Shown here one piece after another: positions 1-10,127 of a stretch of DNA of 64,000 nt. How positions within the stretch are numbered: position 1 is the stretch's first letter; the number at the start of each line of letters is the position of its first letter. The notes beneath the pieces were generated by a model. That model made no database searches. It was not told where the DNA came from and was given only the letters and a program-made list of their open reading frames with translations. The stretch covers positions 24,541,507-24,605,506 of the forward strand of contig JARWIR010000017.1 in NCBI GenBank assembly GCA_029959085.1, read 5' to 3'. The translations under genes and the position numbers were made by a program. This DNA comes from Nemophila menziesii. Lineage: Eukaryota > Streptophyta > Magnoliopsida > Boraginales > Hydrophyllaceae.

Positions 1-1225
1 AAATGGGACTTCCTCAAGCCTCTTAACGAAAAACTATGGCTAACAAGTCTAGGCCTTCTGATTTACACAGGTTTTGCCGTGTGGTTTTTGGAGCACAGAA
101 TTAACAGTAACTTCCGAGGTTCACTTTGGGATCAACTTGGCAAGCTTCTATTTTTCCCTTTCATGACCATTGTTTTTGCCCATAGTAAGTTACATTTATC
201 GCACATATACATATGAATACTTTTCATTCGAATGACCTCGAGTATGACTTAATCCATTGGTGTGCACGTAGGAGAAAAAATAGTGGGGAATTTAACACGA
301 GTTGTTGTTATGGTATGGGTGTTTGTAGTCTTGATATTGACTTCATCGTACATTGCAAGTTTATCTTCAATGTTAACCATTAGAATGCCTGAACCATCTG
401 TAAAAAATGTGAACGAACTCTTGAGGACAGGAGCAAAAGTTGGGTGTCGAGATGGTTCATTTATGTATAACCATTTAATACAACTAGGTTTCAATAAATC
501 ACAAATTCTGCCATGCACATACCCTGAGAATTGCAATGATAATTTGGTTTACGGACGTATTACAGCCTTCTTTGGTGTTGTACCTTATATCAAGCTCTTT
601 CTCAGCACTTACAAGGACAAGTATATGATAATCGATCCTCTTTATCGCACAGATGGCTATGCCTATGTAAGTAACTCTGGCTATAATGGTATAGACATTG
701 TATCTATAGTTTATGATTTCTTTATGATACTAACCATATATACATAAATGATAGGCTTTCCCAAGAAATTCCCCGTTAGTTTCTGATGTTTCTCGGGCAA
801 TAACCGAGCTTTCAGAAAAGGGAAAGATTTCAGAAATCGAACAACAATGGTCAAACTTGACATATATAGGGCCTGATGCAAATGTAACTTCCACAACAGT
901 GAAACTTGAAAGTTTTGGAGGCCTCTTTGCTATTACAGGCAGTGTCACAGCTTTATGCGTCGTTCTTTTCTTCGCCAACTACTTTTACGAGAACAGAGTG
1001 TTTATCATGGATAGATTAACATCTTCTACCTCAGTTTGGACAAAAATTTATGAAATCTGGAGTCATTTTAACGAGATGGAAGAGGGAATAGTGTCGAGAA
1101 GATACAGGGATACTCCTGATCCTTCGCCTAGAGCATTCATGGGAGGATCTTCTCAGATACACTCTTTAAACACACCCACAGGGCCTTACTTACGTACGCG
1201 TTCGGCTCCAAATGCCACTCCCTAA
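1..1225 (+). CDS. Plant glutamate receptor-like channel (GLR), 3' three exons, partial
   Basis: Ligand-gated, Ca2+-permeable cation channel of the plant GLR family, expected in the plasma membrane or endomembranes. Exons read as 1-184, 272-666 and 755-1225 (stop TAA 1223-1225), with GT-AG introns of 87 and 88 bp; spliced frames join cleanly and give 349 residues. Visible order: M1 near residues 10-30, re-entrant pore segment near 40-60, the junction HREKIVGN that follows the pore in GLRs, M3 near 70-100 ending in SYIASL (a variant of the iGluR SYTANL gate motif), the S2 ligand lobe to about 245, M4 near 247-270 and a cytosolic tail of about 80 residues. The N-terminal ATD, S1 and first membrane entry lie upstream of the window. 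Looks intact. The GLR2-like clade is a guess. Confidence 0.93.
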
Positions 1226-1516
1226 CTAAACTGTATGGGTGGACTGACTATTTGGTGATCGAGTGCATATATAATTCTTAAAGTTTGTACACATGGAGTT
1301 ATAATATGTTTGCTTGTTGATTATTGAAATAACAATAGCTTAAAAGTGATTATAAGCACTAAAATGTATTGAATTATATCTAAATAAATGGTTGTTTGGC
1401 TTGCTATATCGTGTGCATATAAGTTGTGTCTCCTTGTTTTCTTTGGGTTGAAAATATAGTTGAAGTGCATCATATATGTATTTGTTTTAAAATAGTTATT
1501 TATTAGTTAATTTTTA
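1226..1516. other. GLR 3' flank / probable 3' UTR, no gene
   Basis: AT-rich sequence following the GLR stop codon. It should contain the 3' UTR and polyadenylation region, but no single poly-A signal could be chosen with certainty. No other coding sequence is seen. Confidence 0.5.
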
Positions 1517-1562
1517 CGCGGGTGGTACGGGTCATTTTGCACGCACCACGACCAATTCCTCA
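1517..1562 (-). repeat. SINE-like fragment (Au-type end), copy 1
   Basis: A short block containing gggtggtacgggtca and gcacgcaccacgac matches, with a few differences, the block at 51543-51590. The motif resembles the 3' part of tRNA-derived Au-type SINEs of angiosperms, recalled from knowledge and not searched. Only the 3' portion is present; no A or B box is seen nearby. Confidence 0.4.
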
Positions 1563-1663
1563 AGAATATACAAACCTCCTTAGGCATGTAACCAATTATT
1601 GAATCTATAGAAGTATTGGACATAAGAAATACCCTACCTGGCCCAAAAATACAAAAAAGTGAA

Positions 1664-2917
1664 CAAGCCAAGAATTCACTTGGACTTCAATGGAGATATT
1701 TTTGCCATTAGCACAAAATATTCAAGTCAATGCCATAGGCGATTCGATAGGATTTAGAATCTGAATGATAGACCATTGGAATGATCTTGGAAAGACGAAC
1801 ACGTGAAAAAAACCAAGTGTGATTTGAAGTCGAAAGATGGAGTTATGCTCATTTTAGTGGTTCGAACGTGACCACTTGTGCAAAACCAAATATGTGGAAG
1901 ATTTTTAGAAAGCGTTTCCCATAAAACACCCCACTTAAGTGAGACCCATACATTTTGGAACTTATATAAGACATTTATTTGAATTTTGTCTCATAATCCC
2001 ACACATTACATTCAAGGAAACAAAATCATAGCATGAGAAAGTTTGGGAGAAATCTTCACATCTTCAAACATTCAAAACTTCATATTTTTGTCCTTTCACA
2101 ACATAAAAATTTGCAAATTTCTTTATCATTAAAGGATTATTATTTTCTTTCCATTCCAATTAACATGAACTAATTCTCTTTGAGTTCGAGATTTAAAAGG
2201 GAACCATAGATTTATATAATTGAGCAATCACATGTAACTAGGGGTTTTATACTTAGTTGAGATTGAATATATCATGTTTCCCTTTTCGTGTATTGAATTG
2301 TGTTTGATTATTTTGCCCACTTAATTGATGAACCGTAATATATGAATTATACTCGTGAGGGGGATTTATAGGTAAAATTAGGTAATTAAGAGTGTATGTG
2401 ATCTATAGAGTCAAAATATCATTGGTAGATGCATAGTCGTGATATGTATAAGTAATTTTATCTTCTTTTAAGGTACCTTGGTTTATCTGAAAGGAGTGTA
2501 TTTTCCTTGAGAGTAGCACCTAATCACTCAGAAGGGGTTTAAGTGATATTCGAATCCAATTAAAGATATTAGGTGGAATCGAATATCCCAACTCACATTT
2601 GACTTGAGAGTAGCACCTAACAATCAAAATGAGTGTAAAGTGATTTTTGAGTCCCATGTAATGTGAATTTTCAAGCATGTTTTACTGAAACTAATTTGTC
2701 CAATTAGAGATCTTAGGTGGAATCTCTTATCCCAAACTTCATAAGATTTGAAGATGTGAAGAATTCTCCCAATTTTTCTCTTACTATGCTTTTGCTCTCT
2801 TGATTGTAATATATGGAATTATGAGAGAAAATGCAAATAAAAGCCTTATATAGGCTCCAATGTTCGTGTGCCTCACTTAAGTGGGTTCCTCCATGAGTTT
2901 CAAGTGAATTCTTGATT
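1664..2917. repeat. Large imperfect inverted repeat, probable head-to-head LTR fragments
   Basis: The stretch 1931-2067 recurs in reverse complement at 2750-2885: both arms carry cacttaagtgag, a TATATAAG box, a tct-cataat-cc block and a gggaga..cttcacatcttc block in the same order. Similarity continues outward to 1664-1680 and about 2917 (caagaattcactt), with about 230 bp extra in the left arm. Each arm looks like an LTR promoter region, with a TATA box followed by a leader, so two oppositely oriented LTR remnants are likely. No coding domain lies between them. Confidence 0.6.
2507..2737 (+). repeat. Two-copy direct repeat inside the inverted repeat
   Basis: Two diverged copies each start with ttgagagtagcacctaa (2507 and 2603) and end with the ccaatta..ttaggtggaatc..atccc block (to about 2592 and 2737). 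The second copy carries about 40 extra bases. No function is apparent. Confidence 0.6.
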
Positions 2918-3230
2918 TTTTTGGGTCATTTTTTTCGACTTTTTGAAGGTTCATCTTTACATTTTGACTTTTTAGAGGTCCCACTTTACTTATTTGACTC
3001 CTTATCTAATCAATTAGCCCTCAAATCCCTTGTGATCCTATCAGTTTCATTTATAAAGCACAAAACACCCCAAAATGTTTCAAAAATATGTGAGTCAGTA
3101 ACATTAGCTCAAAACTCGGAATATATTAAGTAATGGAAAAATCTCAACTTTAGACTCAAACCCCCCAAAAAAAGTGTCTCGAACTACTACCTTCGTTCCT
3201 TAATAATAGTCATTTTAGAGATTTGCACAA
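2918..3230. other. Intergenic, no gene recognised
   Basis: AT-rich, without a convincing reading frame. The segment around 3185-3225 (accttcgttccttaataa) resembles the terminal region of Stowaway-type MITEs, but no matching right end was found, so no element is called. Confidence 0.3.
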
Positions 3231-3235
3231 ACTTA

Positions 3236-3464
3236 GAGCCCGTTTGGGATTGATTATTTTGTAGCTAAAAGTGCTTTTTGATTAAAATTAAAATATTTGT
3301 AAAAATTATTAAAAAATATTTTGACATCTAAAATTACTTTAAGTGATTATTTTAATAATCACTAATGTAGTGCTTTTCTTAAAAGTGATTTTAAGAGTCT
3401 AAAATATTGCTATAAATCTAAAATCACTTTAAGTGATTATTTTGAAAAGCAATCCCAAACAAGC
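3236..3464. mobile_element. 229-bp MITE flanked by actta
   Basis: The left end gagcccgtttgggattg is matched in inverted orientation by the right end caatcccaaacaagc. The flanks are the direct repeat actta (3231-3235 and 3465-3469). Internally, two actttaagtgattatttt blocks add further symmetry. The size, terminal symmetry and AT content fit a MITE. A 5-bp duplication is not diagnostic of a superfamily; the gcccgtttggga type of end is common among plant MITEs. Confidence 0.65.
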
Positions 3465-3780
3465 ACTTAATTAATAGGTAAAAAGTAACTAACAGATAAC
3501 CAATATAACCATCTTTATTACTTCTATCATAATACCAATAGTTTTTTTTGTTACAAATCATGGACCTCTCCTTTTAAGTAATAAAGAAATAGCAAAACTT
3601 TGATTAGTTGAGCTAACCCAACTGATTATCATATTACCAATATTGAGTTCATAAGAGAAAAAGAACATACGGGTAAAGGGATAATTCTGTTTTTAGGCCT
3701 AAACAACAATATCTCTTCTAAAATTAGGCCAGTCAAATAATTATTCCATTTTTAGGCCTTAAGACAATATTAACCCTACA

Positions 3781-3905
3781 ACTACATTTTTATAGTTGCA
3801 GAACTATATTTTTGTAGTTCTAGAACTACTTTTTTGTAGTTCTAGAAGTACATTTTCTAGAACTACATTTTTGTAGTTTTAGAACTACAAAAATATAGTT
3901 GCAGA
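3781..3905. repeat. Palindromic gtagttctagaactac cluster
   Basis: Repeated blocks of tttttgtagttctagaac and their inverted form occur at least five times within about 125 bp. Because each unit is near-palindromic, the stretch could fold into alternative hairpins. No coding content. Confidence 0.6.
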
Positions 3906-4480
3906 ATGCTGTAACAAAAAAAATGCAGAAAAAACGTTTGAATCTTAACAACTGCAATTCAACCAGCAAAATTGCATATATCAACTCTAAATGTAATATA
4001 TAAACATGACATGTAAGTTATTTCAACTTTCATTAGTGCAAATCACACATGATTACTTAACAAAACTAACAAAAATTCAATGAACAAAGCTCCATTAAAG
4101 TGTAAAACGAATCAACAGTAGTTTATGATCAATATTAAACTCAAAACGCAGCTCATAACACGAAGAAATCATCTGCATTAACCAAAACAGTAAATTACAG
4201 TACAAAATTAAAAAAAAAATGAAAAACGTGAATTGATATCTAAGATTACATGAAATAAAAATAACTGGAAAAACAGAATTGTAAAAAAAAATCACAAAAA
4301 ATCATAGAAAATAAACAAAAAAAACAAATTTGAAAAAAAATCTTAAGATTTGTGATGATTACCTTGTTTTTTTTATTGTAAATTCCTTGATATTCTTAGA
4401 TTAGAAACTTATATTGTTGATTTAGATTTGAAAATTATATGAAATTCGAGCTAAATTGAAGAATTTAAGCTAATATGTGT

Positions 4481-4656
4481 TTTAGGTGTAGTGTGTGTTT
4501 ATAAGGGGAGAGAGAGTTTCGTGAGTTTTTTTGTTTTGATTTTAAAATGTAGTTATGAGGTTATTTAGGTGTAGTGTGTGTTTATACAGGGGAGAGAGAG
4601 ATTCGTGAGTTTTTTTGTTTTGATTTTAAAATGTAGTTATGAGGTTATTTAGGTGT
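4481..4656 (+). repeat. Two-copy tandem repeat, ~84-bp unit
   Basis: The unit beginning tttaggtgtagtgtgtg at 4481 repeats at 4564 with only a few changes (ataaggggag versus atacagggg; gtttcg versus attcg). The near identity points to a fairly recent local duplication. Confidence 0.85.
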
Positions 4657-4886
4657 TAATTAAGTAGTATATAATTTATATGGGGTATTTTTAGTACTAA
4701 ATAAGTTAAGAGGCCTAAAATTAGAAGACTAATTATTTTTAGGCCTATAGTTAAAATAAAATTATTAGGTGACCTATAATTAGAAGACTACAGCAATTTT
4801 AGCCTTAAAATGAAATTATATCAAGGGTATAACAGAAAAAATGCAATTAATATTGAATTGATATTTAAAAACGACATATATTACGG

Positions 4887-5597
4887 TAGGGGTGTGCGCG
4901 GGTCAGTTTTGTATGAAAAATGCTCAATCCACAAATCGCCCGTTCTTGTGCGGATTTTGAAAAATAAGACCCGCACCCGCCCAATACATTACTTAAACCA
5001 TTAAGTTTCGGGTTAGGCGGGTTGCGGGTGCATTGCGGGTGATTTAGTTCGATAAAGAAGACGAATTTGTATCCATATTCATTTGGCGAGTCAAATTTAT
5101 ATTACAAATGAAAATTATAACGAAAAATATTGTTTAGGATACGCAGATGTATTTCAAATCATCTATGATTAAAAGATATAAAATGAAATTTTAGGAAACT
5201 AAATATATAAATTGAACAAAGAGTACATATAATATCATAATTGAAATGAAAAACATATTAATTAGATAAAATATTATTAAAATATTGAGGGATTTCAAAA
5301 TACTTTTAAAAAAGGGGAGGAATAAAAAAAATGTAGAGTGAAAAGCACATGACCCCCACTATTTTATTTGAATAAAATGAGCAATACGATTTTTTCTAAT
5401 TGTTATACTACAAGGTAATCGAGTATATGCGGGTTTGCGGGTTTCAAGTTTAAAATCCACAACCCACAAAAATGTGTATAATTTTTCAAAAATATAAACC
5501 GCAACCCACCCAATTAAAAACTAACCCGTATAATTTCGGGTTAGTGTGATCGGGTTGGTCGGGTTATGCGGGTTTTCTAACTCGATGCACACCCCTA
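4887..5597. mobile_element. hAT-like MITE, 711 bp
   Basis: The ends are inverted (TAGGGGTGTGC at 4887, GCACACCCCTA ending at 5597) and are flanked by an 8-bp duplication with one mismatch, tattacgg at 4879-4886 and tattatgg at 5598-5605. Eight-base target duplications and ends with an (A/G)GGGGTG core are typical of hAT elements. The interior is non-coding, with repeated cgggtt/aacccg blocks that extend the terminal symmetry. No transposase frame, so it is non-autonomous. Confidence 0.8.
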
Positions 5598-5663
5598 TAT
5601 TATGGGAGAAAAAAAAATCTACTAAAGAGACAATTATCAAGGAATGGGGTAGTATTAAATAAT

Positions 5664-6870
5664 GAGTTTTTAGCTAATTAAGTCCACCAACCCAACTACT
5701 CATCCCTAATAGGTCCAACCCATCATTCCTTCCCATTCAGGTCCAGCTGATTTTTCCATATACCGTCGTTGCCCCTTTACAAGATCAGATCATATATTTG
5801 ACTCCCTTGATTCACGCATGTAACCAACTCCACATTATTAGCTAATTAATTTAAATCCCTTAAATATTGCTTTTATTACGGGAAACTCAATTAATAATTT
5901 AACAAATCCATTCTCATACACAACACCTCCACGGAGATCGGAGCAGCCTCCTTGTTCGACGAGCAACCATGAAGATTGCAGACACACTCGCTATCTGCAG
6001 CAGTTAACCACCACAGCGCCGCCATGGTCTGTCTATTCTTCTTCGAAGCAGCAACAATGGCAGCACCAAGGTCACGCTCGAAGGATACCAGATCTGCAGG
6101 TCTCTTCGTGTCTCCAAATCGGCGCCCAAGGAGGAGAGCTTCGAAGGAACCACCACAGCGCCACCATTGCTGCGCGAACATTGCAGCCCCTATTCTCGTC
6201 GGCACCGTTCAGCAGCAGAAGAAGAAGAAGAATAGCACCGCTGGTTCAAAGCTCAACTGGAGAAGAATAGCACCGCTGGTTCGAAGCTCAACCGATCTGG
6301 AGCCATTAACGTTTGAAACTTCGCATTTGAGGAGAAAGACGAAGTTGAGAGGACGAAGACGATGGGGATGAATGGCTGTCGCTGTGATGCAGATGTACAC
6401 CATCGATTTTTACAGAGAACCCATCAAAGCAAAGCTAATAACCCACCGTAAACCATTAGTTTTAAAATGCAACCCATCAATATCATACACATAACCCACT
6501 ACTAATAGACGACAGCACTAAAGGCTAACCCACCGAACTCAACATTCACACCATCGAGTTTAGTGGACAACCCACCATCGTCCATTTGAACAAAAGTTTC
6601 AAGTTTTTCATCAGTTGCCGCATTAGAATTTTATTAGTTACTGATTGTAATTTTTCTGGGTTATTGATTTGATTGATTGCATGATTTTAGCGATTTTTGT
6701 TTGTTTTAATTTCTTTGTTTTAATTTTTAACTGATTGCATGATTTTAGTGTTTTAGTTTTGGTAACAAATCTCCAATTAATGGGTAACTAGGGGCAAGTC
6801 TGTCATTTGCGATGGGCTGGACCTGATGGGCAATCACTGATTACCTGTGTACTCTATAAGAAAATCACCC
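5664..6870. mobile_element. Possible Mutator-like element (MULE), 1.2 kb
   Basis: A 9-bp direct repeat ttaaataat (5655-5663 and 6871-6879) flanks the segment; nine bases is the usual MULE duplication length. Subterminal inverted similarity joins cccattcaggtccagc at about 5733 and gctggacctgatggg at about 6819. Outer ends match only loosely. The central 5.93-6.40 kb is clearly richer in GC than its surroundings, as in Pack-MULEs that carry captured gene pieces. No transposase was found. Confidence 0.45.
5976..6371 (+). other. GC-rich open frame inside the MULE-like element
   Basis: A 131-codon frame rich in Arg, Ala and Ser, with no recognised domain. It lies in the GC-richer core of the possible MULE and could be a captured exon fragment; an overlapping open frame of 104 codons runs on the other strand (5891-6205). 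A 35-bp tandem duplication (aatagcaccgctggttc at 6231 and 6266) sits near its end. Whether it is ever expressed cannot be judged. Confidence 0.25.
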
Positions 6871-6879
6871 TTAAATAAT

Positions 6880-7415
6880 ATGTTAAAAACGAAGACACCA
6901 CTTGATTATTAATTTCTTTGGTGGGTGTTCTCAAAACATTGATGCTTTGCGCTATGATCTCGATGGTTGCCTTGACTGTGGTCAATATGACCTCATCTTC
7001 CGGACTACTTGTTGGTTCAAATCAAATGAATAGAAAAACAAACGCTACTTTCCCAACATTGTTTCATTGATAGATTTATTTATTTATTTTGGCTTCCATT
7101 TCAACCCATTAGTCCCTTTTGTTCAACACCAAACATTTGTTCAATAAAATCTCGATGCATTTTATTGAGAGAAACTAAATAAGAGATTTCCACAGACGAT
7201 ACCAATGATAGATGGACACCAGGTGAGTATAGACTATATGAAATTAGATTCAAAGTAAAAAGCTGAACACAATAACTGCACTTAAACATCAAGATTATAC
7301 ACACTTTGTAATATTCCATCTCCATCACTATATAGCTATAGAAAGGAAACCGAAAATGAATGAATTAATCCTTTCAAAAATGAAAATACAAAGCTCTCTT
7401 CTTTTCTCCAAGTCA
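6880..7415. other. Intergenic plus FKBP16-3 3' UTR
   Basis: No gene recognised. The part next to 7416 should contain the 3' UTR of the minus-strand FKBP16-3 gene. Confidence 0.4.
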
Positions 7416-8558
7416 TTATTCTTCCTCCTCGTCTACTTCAAGACCCGGTATATACTCGAGATTCACATCAAATATGACTGGACTACTTGGAGCTACCCTT
7501 GGCCTTCCAGGAGCTGATATAAGACCTTTCGGAAATGCCAACTACTCATCACAAATCACACACAATTATATTTATTAAAAAATGTCCAATAGTAATAAAG
7601 GAAAAAAAAATTGAGTAAAGGTGTTAAGAATTTACTGGTCCAGGAATATATAGTCTTCGCTTCCCTCCAACTTTCATTGACAAAATCCCTTCATCAAGTC
7701 CTTTAATTACCTATTTAATTTTTTTTAAAAAGTCCCTTCATCAAATTCTTCTTGACCAAAACAGAGTATGTAACATAGTTAATTAGTTAGTTACCTGATC
7801 TGAACCCACACGAAAAATGTAAGGTAGACCTTTCTCCAATGAACTATCGAATATTTGTCCCGATTGAACCATGGCAACATAATTTGCAGCCACCTAATAA
7901 ATCAAACACAATTTTTTTATAATTTTTTTTTTCTCTAAAAAGAAATGTCGTGGATTAAGTAATTACTAATTACACCGACCTGAAATCCAATAGGAGGACT
8001 TGGCCCTGAACCAACTTTAATATCTTTGTACTTCAAACCTGAAGCTGTAGTTACCATAGGTATCTACATTTAGACACAAATTCAGGGTTAATTACGTCAT
8101 TAGTCCTTGTATTAAGGATCTATAATATATATAATAAATTCTCACCATACATTTTCAAGTTCTTTTTCACAAGCATCATCGCAAAGTCTCGGCTTTTCTT
8201 CAGGGGGTAATCCAGCAGCATATCCATGAGTGGGCCCCATTAGTAGCATACTCGGAACACCAAGAGATACTATAATGGCTTCTCTTCGTTTCATTAACTT
8301 GCATTCATTATCCCCATCGTCTTTCATAGCCATTTGTACACGATGCTTTAAGCTAGAGCTTCGTGTAGTTACGCTACTTATACGACCATTCTTACACAGA
8401 CTTTTAGTAAAGGAACAACCTAAGAATACAATTCATAACAACAAAAGTACCAAGGAAAGCTCAATTGAAACCCAAGACAGTTTAAAAAAGAAATAAAATA
8501 TAAAAGGAGTGTTGAATTATTTACCTAATGGAGAAATAATATACGATGTTGATGCCAT
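7416..8558 (-). CDS. FKBP16-3: FKBP-type peptidyl-prolyl isomerase FKBP16-3, chloroplast lumen
   Basis: Immunophilin-like protein of the thylakoid lumen FKBP16 group. Six coding exons on the minus strand: 8558-8525, 8419-8151, 8063-7980, 7893-7795, 7710-7636, 7541-7416. All have GT-AG introns and the frames join to 228 residues. Residues 1 to about 75 form a bipartite plastid/lumen transit region with a twin-arginine-like KRREA before a hydrophobic stretch and AYAAG-type processing site (here GYAAGLPPEEKPRLC). Then comes the FKBP fold: SGLKYKDIKVGSGPSP, FDSSLEKG, QVIKGLDEGILSMKVGGKRR, a late PRVAPSSPVIFDV strand and an acidic end. This closely matches the Arabidopsis FKBP16-3 layout as recalled. 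Several catalytic aromatic positions of canonical FKBPs are not conserved in this group, so isomerase activity is uncertain. The donor at 8150 was chosen because it keeps frame into IPMVTT. Confidence 0.92.
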
Positions 8559-9078
8559 TTTGGTGCCACAGCTCAAACTCGATTGCTATCAGTCATTTGT
8601 ATGTTTTTGTGGATAAAAGATTATAATCAACGGCTTCTTCTGGTCTTTATGCGTTATATTTGTAATTACACTTATACCCCTATCTTTGCAAAGAATTACC
8701 CAAATGCCATTTATTATAAATTCTCCAACATATATATAGTACTCGCACACACAGATACACATAAAAACACAAACATACTCTCTACACTAGCTGATTAAGC
8801 ATCTATTCCGGTACGTAAAATTTCTGGTTTTTGCTTTTGGTTAAACTCACTCTTAATCATTTTTCCTTTCAATTTGTTTTATAAATAAAAGTAAAACTGG
8901 GTTAATTTGTGTTCTATTCGAATTTCTCTTTTGTGCCAATTTGTTTGAAGGATTAGGTTAGGGTTTAACTCTTTTTCAATCGGAAACTTTAATACTATAT
9001 ACATAAAATTAAAATTATATTAATATTTTAATTTTATGCAGGGACATTGTGTGTGTTTGAGAGGCAAGCAAGAAAACG
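8559..9078. promoter_or_regulatory. Shared head-to-head promoter region and NRPB8 5' leader
   Basis: The FKBP16-3 and NRPB8 start codons point away from each other, 520 bp apart. A TATA-like tatatatag at 8731-8739 is placed for NRPB8. A probable intron in the NRPB8 5' UTR runs from gtacgt at 8811 to the acceptor ending at 9041, so the leader would be spliced just upstream of the ATG at 9079. No TATA box is obvious for FKBP16-3. Confidence 0.6.
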
Positions 9079-10127
9079 ATGGTTGAGACTTTATTTGAAG
9101 ATATCTTTCATGTTGATCAACTTGATCCTGATGGAAAGAAGTTTGATAAATGTATGTTTTGACTTGTTACCAGATTTTATAATCTTTTTACTTGTTTTCT
9201 GTAATGGGTTTAGTGATTAAAAGCAGATTTTACCTCGTAACAGTAGAATAACTTTTAGGGTTTATTGCATAATTAGTCCTTCCTCTTACGCGGCATAGCT
9301 AAATATACTTATGTCTCTTCAAAACTAACAAATATACCGTGTTATTTCAAAAAATTGAACCATTTGTCCGGTTTGAGTGGCAGATTTGGAACATTATTGT
9401 ATATTGCAGGGGTATATCTGTTACTTTTTATAACACATGGTATATTTGTTATTTATTGGAACCTTTTGAAGCAATACAGGGTATATTTGCTACTTTTGAC
9501 ACACAAGTACATTTGACTATGCATATTAGTATATTTTTAATATTGCATAAACCAGGGCCAATATATAGATTATTTGAAATATAAATTATAATTCGAGATA
9601 CTGATTATTTCTTTGGTTAATTTAATATATAGCTGCTAGAATTGAAGCAAAGAGTGAGCAGTTTGATATGTTTATGCAACTAGATGTGAATATAGATATT
9701 TACCCAATGCATGTTGGTGATAAATTCATGATGGTTTTAGCTCCAACTTTGAACTTGGATGGTACTCCAGACACTGGTTACTTTACTCCGGTAATTTATT
9801 TTTACTTTTTTGCCCTTTTATCCACCAAAAAAATTGGTGTTATATTTGTTTATAATTGTAGGGTGTGCGTAAGTCACTTGCGGACAAATTTGATTACGTT
9901 ATGCATGGGAAACTATACAGAATTTCAGAGGAAACTAAAGGCACTCCTGTAAAAACGTGAGTTTTGTTCAAATTTAGATATGAAAATATGTTTAAATGAA
10001 TTATTTTGTGTACAGAGATTTATATGTTTCATTTGGTGGATTGCTTATGTTGTTACGAGGGGATCCTTCAATTGCTGCTAAGTTTGAGTTGGATCAGAAG
10101 TTGTTTCTTCTTATGAGGAAGGTTTAG
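9079..10127 (+). CDS. NRPB8: DNA-directed RNA polymerases I, II and III subunit RPABC3 (RPB8)
   Basis: Small subunit shared by nuclear RNA polymerases I, II and III, with an OB-like fold bound to the largest subunit. Coding exons 9079-9151, 9633-9790, 9862-9956 and 10016-10127 have GT-AG introns and join to 145 residues, the normal length for plant RPB8 (about 146). Signature stretches are [19 protein letters not shown] at the N-terminus, [18 protein letters not shown] in the middle, [14 protein letters not shown], and [15 protein letters not shown] with the conserved C-terminal [13 protein letters not shown]. No damage seen. It is divergently arranged with FKBP16-3, whose start lies 520 bp away. 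The first intron (481 bp) shows nothing notable. Confidence 0.96.

Larger units (their letters stand above)
3670..4806. mobile_element. Possible decayed inverted-repeat element with internal repeats
   Basis: Left blocks around 3695-3775 (tttttaggcct, cttctaaaattaggcc) recur inverted around 4700-4800 (ggcctaaaattagaag, tttttaggcct, attttagcc). The interior contains a palindromic gtagttctagaactac cluster and an 84-bp tandem duplication, listed separately. No transposase frame and no clear target duplication were found, so this is weak. Confidence 0.35.

Noticed and set aside
262..747. Apparent independent 161-codon gene
   Set aside because: It is exon 2 of the GLR gene read through into both neighbouring introns; splice sites at 272 and 666 give the correct GLR sequence.
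7010..7035. ggttcaaatc as a tRNA B box
   Set aside because: No A box or cloverleaf could be built around it.
9668..9952. Single 94-codon frame in the NRPB8 region
   Set aside because: It reads through the 9791-9861 intron; the true gene uses exons 9633-9790 and 9862-9956.
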